Source: Gibbula magus
Lineage: Eukaryota; Mollusca; Gastropoda; Trochida; Trochidae
Length of the DNA: 64,000 nt
Assembly (NCBI GenBank): GCA_936450465.1
Contig: OW388289.1
Coordinates: 67,392,420-67,456,419 of the forward strand
Direction of reading: 5' to 3'
Shown here piece after piece: positions 58,801 through 64,000 of this stretch; position 1 is the first letter of the stretch, and each line of letters begins with the position of its first letter. The notes below the pieces were generated by a model. The model saw only the letters and a list, made by a program, of their open reading frames with translations. It was not told the DNA's origin and did not search any database. A program made the position numbers and the translations under genes.

Positions 58801-61543
58801 TCATTCATCTATATGTACCGGTAATAGTTTTGGAGAAAACTTTTCCCCATTGAGGTATCACTGTGTTTTTTAGTATTAAGTTGATATTCAGAGTCAGGGG
58901 TAGCAACTCAGTAAAAAATAATTTTTGAATTAGTATTCAAGAGTATGGTCAAGAGTATTCACAACCATAATTTCATTCACCTATGGTTATTAGTTCCTGA
59001 GAAAGCTTGTCTGGATTGAACACTATAAAATTAAGTCCTGTAAGTTAAAGTGGTGTTTCCATGGAAACGACAGAATCTGTAAATACCTGAAAACTGCACC
59101 ATGCATGATGGGAAGGACTTGAAAACAACTGCGCAAAAGTTAGTAGATGTATACCTAAATTACCTTGCTAATGAATTAAAGCAGGAAACTAAACTTCAAC
59201 ATCCATCAAAAACAATGTAAAGGACAATGGTTATATTTTGTAAAGATGCAAACCTTTGGAGGGGAGCATTATTACAGGGAACTAAATGAGAAAAAGGGAG
59301 CAAATGCTTCCAAATTGGTCACTTTTTTTAAGCCTTGTATTTTTTTTACCTCTTTTATTTGTTTCTTCTTTGTTCCCTCTGAAATAATAAGTTTAGATTA
59401 CTTTTTTACTTATTTCAAATTCATTAGAAGGTGCTAATGAAAAGAATAATCTATATATTCTGCTATTGAATGTCTTGAAATATGACTTGTATTAATTTAA
59501 ATAAATCACACTTTCCTCCACAGAAAAAAGAACATTAGAAATATAACAAACTTTTATCAATCCAGAAATTACAAATTGCACGAAGCTGTAGGTCTAAGGT
59601 TTCCTGGTGATCTATTGTCAATTTTTGAGAAACAAGACAGCCTTACTTAAAAAGGCAATCAACATATTGAGCATATTACACAATGTAAAACTTGAATGAT
59701 CATGTACCCATCAGTCTTCTTGAACTGTATCTGTGCAGCTCCTGCAAGAAGAGCCTTCAAAGAAGCCAGCCCATACCCTGATGGCTTCTTCAGTGTCATT
59801 CCTTCAGGGAGGCCCTCAACAACATTGTTCTTCTTGTAGGATAACCTGGACTGTGGTCCATGGACCTCTTCTACAACACAAGCAGCATACATTAGTCAAA
59901 TAACATAGAATGGAATCCTGCACATTTAAATCAAGTGTGAAGTGATCCTGACATGAATCTTCCAGCAAAGCTAAAACTACTTAAAATAAGTAAGAGTTGT
60001 TTTGGTTGACCTTGTTCATTCACAAGAACATAACTAGAACCACTTTAGCTGGTCTACAATCTATTTGAAAAATGTCATTTAATTATGTGTCTAGCAAGTT
60101 ACCTAATCACATATAAAAGTTTTATCTAATTAAACATGTACTCACTAAATTTCTGTTTGAATAGCTCTTGGACCTGTCTCCTTAGTTCTTCCCTCATTTG
60201 TTCATTCTTCTTAGTGGGAATTTCATCTTTAGAGAATAAAGCATAATACTGTTAACACTTTGGAATAGTAATTTAATAATACTTTGTTAAACAGAAAATG
60301 CATCAACTACTATATAATGAGCAATTAAAGATTGACATTCCAACTGTCTATTAAGCTACAGTTACAATATCTGATTTTTTAACATGTTATAAGAGACAAT
60401 ACAGTTTATCACTGGCCAGTAGCCAGAACTACTTCAACTTTGAAAACAACTTATTATATGAAAGTACTTTTAATGCTAACTTTTTCTAACTCTTAGCCTT
60501 CGCTTGTCAAATACCACAGCACTCACTCATTTCATAACTATGTTATTAAATGGGACGTTGTTTAGTATTTTCTATTTATATGATAAATAGAATACTAAAT
60601 GAAGCTTTTTAAGGTTATCAAGTGTATTTCATATCATTACCTAGAAATACTCCATCAACAATTCTCTATGTATATGAGAACCTTTACATTTTTTTATATT
60701 AAATGTATACAACTTACTGTTTTGCAATGAAGTTGAGAAGTCTGTAGTTATCTTTTATTGAGCCAAAATATAGCTCAAGCCCCTTCTGGTACCTTGCAGG
60801 TTTAACTCGTTTGACCCAGGTACCACAACAGCTGAAAACCCATGAATTGTAAGATGACATAAAGTACCTGAAGTTAAACTTTGAACACAAGAACACAAAA
60901 GTCAATGGCTCTAAAGCTCACAGGTATTACTTTATTTATTATCTCTAAGAGGTATTCATTTGCTCTAAGTCAAATTCGTATTCCATTTTCAGAGATTAAG
61001 ATGTATAGAATATATGATCTGCCCAAGATATAACAAATAAAATATAAAATATGATAGCACGATGCCTTGAAGATCAGAGGTGTTTTTAACAAACAGTTAA
61101 TCCAACATTGTTTTAGGTTTAATTGTGGTTTCTGTTATGATGTGGTCAGTCAGCATATTACTAATTACTTTTTATCCAATTAGACAAGTTATGTCTACTG
61201 AACTTAATTAATATATATTAATGTATAACATTTGCATTCTAAGGAAAAAATAACAAGTTAATCGAGTCTTTTATTTTATCCTTTGACTCATTTTTAAAGT
61301 TTTGAGACTCTGATTTCTATCCAGATATTTCAAGTTTACAGAGCCTTACGATTTAGATGCACTGAACATGTTAACTTACACAAGAACTTATCTGTTTCAG
61401 GTTTTTTCTAATTTTCTCCTCATCCTTTTGCTCGAACAATGTCTGCTTGGCTTTTTTAATGAAGCTCTGCTTCCTCGCCTCAGGTAGAGAGGTCCATGCT
61501 CGTCACCTCTCTTTAGCGCTAGAGCAGTTCTCCAGTCTCTCAT
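52878..61543 (-). CDS. Protein with one GTF2I-like (TFII-I) repeat, 12 exons
   Basis: Minus-strand exons in order: 61543-61380, 60831-60718, 60663-60641, 60226-60146, 59870-59708, 59378-59350, 58277-58227, 57900-57793, 56441-56415, 55686-55627, 54690-54620, 53260-53212 and 52888-52878 (stop TGA). From 60831 onward every junction agrees in phase and uses GT-AG. Exons at 60226 and 59870 encode REELRRQVQELFKQKF, SRLSYKKNNVVEGLPEGM, LKKPSGYGLASLKALLAG and QIQFKK, matching the GTF2I repeat (LRxQVxxLFxxKY...VEGLPEG...RRPSxYGxxxLxxIL...IxF). This is a DNA-binding-type fold known from TFII-I family transcription factors. Downstream are acidic/Gln-Pro repeats (TLQPIATLQPEATVEP) and basic nuclear-type segments (KSTKRGKKRKAGK). 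A nuclear role is inferred. The first visible exon has an in-frame TGA and leaves in a phase that does not match, so it may be mis-sequenced, belong to another gene, or show that the 5' end is broken. Confidence 0.82.
53212..53260 (-). CDS. GTF2I-like gene, basic exon
   Basis: The acceptor is TCTAATTGCAG and the donor is GTATTT. It enters in phase 0 and leaves in phase 1. It encodes RTRFAKKKEKTFKTIK, continuing the nuclear-type basic tail. Confidence 0.7.
53888..53960. repeat. Truncated inverted copy of the 46304-46762 repeat
   Basis: AAGGTGACATGATCCCCCGT then CGGAAATTAATACTTCGAAA matches the reverse complement of the right end of that repeat. It lies in an intron of the GTF2I-like gene. Confidence 0.65.
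54620..54690 (-). CDS. GTF2I-like gene, Lys/Arg-rich exon
   Basis: The acceptor is CATTTGTAG and the donor is GTAAGT. It enters in phase 1 and leaves in phase 0. It encodes VLSAVEKTPADKSTKRGKKR, KAGK, a likely nuclear localisation signal. Confidence 0.75.
55627..55686 (-). CDS. GTF2I-like gene, exon next to a SINE
   Basis: The acceptor is CCTTTATCACAG and the donor is GTAAGT. Phase 1-1. It encodes VLSDMAAGNMDVAEATLNCS. Only 14 bases separate its acceptor boundary from the SINE. Confidence 0.75.
55701..56032 (+). mobile_element. tRNA-derived SINE with (ATT)n tail
   Basis: The head resembles a tRNA-Glu/Asp-type gene: GGTGTAGTGGTTAGCATGC (A-box-like), GCCTCTCACGC anticodon-loop-like text, and GGTTCGAATCC at 55750-55760 (perfect B-box). 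The body contains CCCCTGGGCAAGGCACTTCA, a motif frequent in animal SINEs. The tail is an (ATT)n run at about 56007-56031. It is not a functional tRNA gene, because the 3' arm does not pair with the 5' end. It is inserted in an intron antisense to the GTF2I-like gene. Confidence 0.88.
56415..56441 (-). CDS. GTF2I-like gene, 27-base microexon
   Basis: The acceptor is TTATTTGCAG and the donor is GTATAT. Phase 1-1. It encodes DFPHNAAEK. Confidence 0.65.
56555..57265 (+). pseudogene. LINE 3' end remnant
   Basis: A broken plus-strand reading gives VEQVSEYKYLGT, a frameshift, IFDNKINWNRYTDSIYKK, a stop, RQQLYFIRKLRSFNVDVKLL, and further on HRIISDDTYPLN, SLLPSGCHFF, KTNRATKSFIPDSIRLLNC. This is the C-terminal end of reverse transcriptase in many animal LINEs. 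It is followed by an AT-rich 3' UTR ending in CTTATCTCTTATCTTATC-like tail repeats. Several stops and shifts make it inactive. It lies antisense in an intron. Confidence 0.85.
57793..57900 (-). CDS. GTF2I-like gene, Gln/Pro repeat exon
   Basis: The acceptor is AATGTTTCAG and the donor is GTAAGT. Phase 1-1. It encodes VTLQPIATLQPEATVEPLIT, LQPVANHLSLEPSPND. TLQP recurs three times, so the linker grew by short internal duplication. Confidence 0.75.
58227..58277 (-). CDS. GTF2I-like gene, acidic exon
   Basis: The acceptor is GTTTATTTCAG and the donor is GTGAGA. Phase 1-1. It encodes ANNERDDQTVDVHAEQN. Confidence 0.7.
59350..59378 (-). CDS. GTF2I-like gene, 29-base microexon
   Basis: The acceptor is TTATTATTTCAG and the donor is GTAAAA. 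It enters in phase 2 and leaves in phase 1, exactly the change needed to join its neighbours. It encodes GNKEETNKR. Confidence 0.65.
59708..59870 (-). CDS. GTF2I-like gene, exon with the second part of the GTF2I repeat
   Basis: The acceptor is TGTGTTGTAG and the donor is GTACAT. It enters in phase 1 and leaves in phase 2. It encodes EVHGPQSRLSYKKNNVVEGL, PEGMTLKKPSGYGLASLKAL, LAGAAQIQFKKTDG. The VEGLPEG, KKPSxYG and IxF positions are the conserved core of the repeat. Confidence 0.88.
60146..60226 (-). CDS. GTF2I-like gene, exon with the first helix of the GTF2I repeat
   Basis: The acceptor is TTCTCTAAAG and the donor is GTGAGT. Phase 1-1. It encodes DEIPTKKNEQMREELRRQVQ, ELFKQKF. L-R-x-Q-V-x-E-L-F-x-x-K-F is the opening helix of the repeat. 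Confidence 0.85.
60498..60600. mobile_element. Half copy of the 63407-63548 foldback element
   Basis: CTTCGCTTGTCAAATACCAC, then TTTCATAACTATGTTATTAA, ATGGGACGTTGTTTAGTATT follows the right arm at 63478-63548 word for word with a few changes. The end forms its own small hairpin, TTTAGTATTTTCTATTTAT against ATAAATAGAATACTAAA. It is intronic in the GTF2I-like gene. Confidence 0.75.
60641..60663 (-). CDS. GTF2I-like gene, 23-base microexon
   Basis: The acceptor is ACATAGAG and the donor is GTAATG. It enters in phase 2 and leaves in phase 1. It encodes IVDGVFL between AKQ and DEIP. It is the only frame that links the two flanking exons without a stop. Confidence 0.5.
60718..60831 (-). CDS. GTF2I-like gene, N-terminal exon
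   Basis: The acceptor is GGGTTTTCAG (an upstream option, TTAACTTCAG, would start the exon at 60867 and stay in frame). The donor is GTAAGT. It encodes CCGTWVKRVKPARYQKGLEL, YFGSIKDNYRLLNFIAK. The domain is not recognised. Confidence 0.65.
61380..61543 (-). CDS. Probable upstream exon of the GTF2I-like gene, with an in-frame TGA
   Basis: The acceptor is TTGTATGTAG and the donor is GTAAGT. In the phase-1 frame it reads DERLENCSSAKER, TGA, RAWTSLPEARKQSFIKKAKQ, TLFEQKDEEKIRKNLKQISS. The text on both sides of the TGA is coherent coding sequence, so the stop looks like a point change. CGA to TGA by CpG loss is possible. The exon exits in phase 0, whereas the next one expects phase 2. Confidence 0.5.
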
Positions 61544-62430
61544 CTACATACAATATGATCAACATATTAATCAAGATTACATTAGAAGTGAAGGATCCCT
61601 AGGTTATATGCATGAATATTTATATAGTATCAAGAAATAAATTCAAGTAGTTTGTGAATCGATTTGCGCTATCATATGTAACATCTGACAGCTTCAAGTT
61701 ACATTTGGATGAACTCAATTACAAATGCTTTTATTAAATGAACAAGTCGATTTTTTAAAATATAACTTTCCATGTACAAGTACTTTGTTTAAAGGACTCA
61801 TCTACAAATACCCTTTTAATAACTTGCCAAATGCAAACAATTTACAATTACTTATATTTGCCTTAAAAAATATTAAAATTCTCCTAGAATAAGGAACATT
61901 CAAGTGAAATTCAATTGAAACAAATTCTTCCTCATTTATAGTTGATTTTATTCATTTTATACTAGAGACACTATGGTTATCATACAAAATTATATTACCA
62001 TAAAAGTAGATTGCATTCATTGTTTTCTACCACATAAAAAACTTAACAAAGTACTTGCAATGCACTTGGGAGTTCAAGTACCCAGTGTACTCAAGTACAA
62101 GTGAAGGAATTTTGTAAAACATTACCGGGTAGTACATAAATTCAGTCCGGTAGCACATGGCAAGTAACAAATTGCTGGCTAGTAAAATGTTTTGACTGGC
62201 AGTCTAAAAGGCTAATTTATTACACTCTCGTTGAAGATACTACTGTTGTGAAACATCGAAATGTTATTCAACACTGTTGTGAAACATTGCACGTGAAAGC
62301 GGTCGCAGTCGGAACTACTTTCCAGTAGTCACATGGCCTTTGGGTTAGCAGGATTTCTTGGGACATGTTTTTTCACACAACGTCGTTACGATTAATATTG
62401 TACGGACGCTTCTATCACAATTTACCGTCA
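61544..62430. other. Intron or upstream region of the GTF2I-like gene
   Basis: No gene recognised. A short direct repeat of TACTGTTGTGAAACAT at about 62238 and ACTGTTGTGAAACATTG at about 62271 is the only structure noticed. Confidence 0.45.
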
Positions 62431-62439
62431 ACCAGTAGC

Positions 62440-62535
62440 CCTTATTTGATTCAGAGTTAGTTCCCTTGAATCTCGTTAGCGTTCTCGCGATTTGACCGCC
62501 ATTTGCATGGCTTTGTCATGCAACTTGACGTAGTC
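62440..62535 (-). promoter_or_regulatory. Candidate promoter of the GTF2I-like gene
   Basis: A CpG-bearing patch about 0.9 kb upstream of the first visible exon. On the minus strand it reads CCATGCAAATGGCGGTCAAA, TCGCGAGAACG: an octamer ATGCAAAT, an AAATGGCGG element resembling the YY1 start-site motif, and TCGCGAGA, half of the TCTCGCGAGA promoter palindrome. The short frame from its ATG ends after a few codons, so it is more likely 5' UTR. Activity is inferred. Confidence 0.35.
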
Positions 62536-63406
62536 TAGATTCTAAATTCATAAGGAATAAACTTCATGTTCAACCCGCGAATCATGTGACAATCGTCAGT
62601 TGAGTATTAATGCGACTACATTGTAATCATATAAGGTACGTTTTGATATTTTTTTCTTCTTTTTTTGCGGAATGGGTTTGATTGTTTAGAATGTAAACAA
62701 CTACTGTAACTTCGTGTCGACGCCTAAGTTTTCCAGGTTGTGGAGGCATTGGTCATGTCTGTCTGTTGTTACAGATGATACCATACCTAGATATATGAAT
62801 AAAAATGCTTCAAAGTAACTTTCAATGTTTATATAGCCTAGGCCTAACATTTTAACGTTCACTAAAATGTCGGAACTCCATTTTCAGGCCTTCTGTTAAC
62901 AATTTGTGCCGTCAATGTTAACTTCATCGGCAACAAGGACACCGATCCCCACACTTTCGCTAGATAAAACTAGCAGCAGAACTGTAACTTTACTCCCCAG
63001 TATCATTGTCATCAGGGTGTTACAGAGCCTATTTTGGCAAAGCAACTGCAGCTACGTACAACTGTAACTAGCCTAACTGAATCGCGCTTGAAAACAGTCG
63101 CATTCCGATGTTGTCACAGTCCCCTGACATCATTCATAAGATCTAGTGAGATTAATACGATGTTTTTGTTTATTCGCCAATTTGCGCTTCTTATAGTTCA
63201 ACATAAAGACAATGTAATGAGTGTTTTGAAATTGTATTGTTCAAAATTGAAACTGTTATTAACGGATATTTGCTTGGTCTATTTTTGGTGTTTAGTGAGA
63301 TGGCGTTATGCGTCCATGGTAAGAAATGTATCCCTACGCACATTTACATGATTGAAGAGTGAACTTTAATTACATATTTCATTAATTTAGAGCGTGTAAT
63401 AAATAA
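62536..63406. other. Spacer
   Basis: No recognised gene. The 105-codon plus frame at 63034-63351 begins with TTG, lacks any domain, and its composition looks non-coding. Confidence 0.45.
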
Positions 63407-63548
63407 AATACTAAACTCCGTCCCGTTTAATAACATATTTATGAAACTCGTGGATGGTATTGGTATCTAACTCGCTTTCGCTCGTTAGATACCAAAACCA
63501 TCCACTCGTTTCATAAATATGTTATTAAACGGGACGTCGTTTAGTATT
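63407..63548. mobile_element. Foldback element, 142 bp
   Basis: Arms of about 64 bases are near-perfect inverted copies: AATACTAAACTCCGTCCCGT, TTAATAACATATTTATGAAA on the left and their complement on the right, around a 14-base loop CTCGCTTTCGCTCG. Mismatches are few (TCCG/GACG, CTCG/CGAG, TATT/TTTT). Half of it recurs at 60498-60600. It is a MITE-like foldback of unknown family. Confidence 0.88.
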
Positions 63549-64000
63549 CTCTATTTCATTTTTAAAGATGATATGGTCCTGTAGATGTATTTGGCTAGCT
63601 CAAATGGCTATGGACTACGGTAGTACTTCAGGAAATCAACATATCTGAATGGTTAGCACTTTGAAACTGTTAAGCTCTACCTTTCAAATTTAAACGTTAA
63701 CCCAACCATTAAAAGTCTGTCCTTGACCCCAACCCATGAAAAGTGCAAAAATATTTTATGAATTTGAACAGTTTTATAATTCATTACCCTCACCTTGAAA
63801 CCATGTTACAAGTTTGTTAAATTGATGACAGTAAGAGAAAAAATATTACTGTATGTAAAACATAATCATTGTTCAATTTCAAACGTTTTCCTATTGGCGA
63901 GGGATATAACCGAATCTGCTTGTTACCATTACCATTTTCCTAAATGCTTCGGTTACTGAAGATAATGCAGTATGTTCCCTAAAATACATCAAATACATCA
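63549..64000. other. Spacer to window end
   Basis: AT-rich, no recognised feature. Confidence 0.5.

Noticed and set aside
63034..63351. 105-codon plus-strand frame
   Set aside because: It begins at TTG, has no domain or splice context, and lies upstream of a gene on the other strand. Probably chance.

Overview
The window is a eukaryotic, AT-rich chromosome segment. It has split genes with GT-AG introns, megabase-type tandem repeats and many dispersed transposable-element remnants. There is no prokaryotic organisation (no operons, ribosome-binding sites or long uninterrupted genes). The repeat content, the mixture of LDLR-B/EGF, KDZ and GTF2I-type genes, and the intron sizes fit a marine lophotrochozoan, most likely a bivalve mollusc. 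That assignment is an inference, because no diagnostic marker gene is present.

Layout: (1) 1-1335, a decayed non-LTR retrotransposon on the minus strand, ending abruptly against (2) 1341-21794, a 20.4-kb satellite of about 410 copies of a 50-bp unit with visible higher-order structure. (3) 22442-29878, seven plus-strand exons that encode a complete YWTD (LDLR class B) beta-propeller followed by EGF-like cysteine-rich segments. A 53-bp minisatellite and a small mariner-like element lie in its introns. (4) 29879-33310, a repeat-rich spacer with a second mariner-like element, a GC-rich island, long poly-C tracts and a possible divergent promoter. (5) 33311-44939, thirteen plus-strand exons of a KDZ-family (Kyakuja-Dileera-Zisupton) transposase gene. 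Its last intron holds a 3.2-kb element with terminal inverted repeats. (6) 44940-52877, a spacer with a bivalve-type dispersed repeat, a 61-bp minisatellite of about 45-50 copies, and a TTAA-flanked piggyBac-like MITE. (7) 52878-61543, twelve minus-strand exons of a gene with one GTF2I-like (TFII-I) repeat. A tRNA-derived SINE and a LINE remnant lie in its introns. (8) 61544-64000, the probable promoter side of that gene plus a near-perfect 142-bp foldback element, half of which recurs inside the GTF2I gene.

The three gene models rest on protein-family motifs and on exon-to-exon phase agreement. In the LDLR-B gene all joins agree. In the KDZ gene all but one join agree. In the GTF2I gene all joins agree downstream of its first visible exon, which carries an in-frame TGA and a phase mismatch. 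The KDZ and GTF2I genes are convergent. No functional link between the three genes is shown by the sequence.

The most notable points are the rigid 50-bp satellite with indel-marked higher-order blocks, the intact-looking multi-exon KDZ transposase gene (possibly domesticated), and a GTF2I repeat outside vertebrates, where the family is best known.
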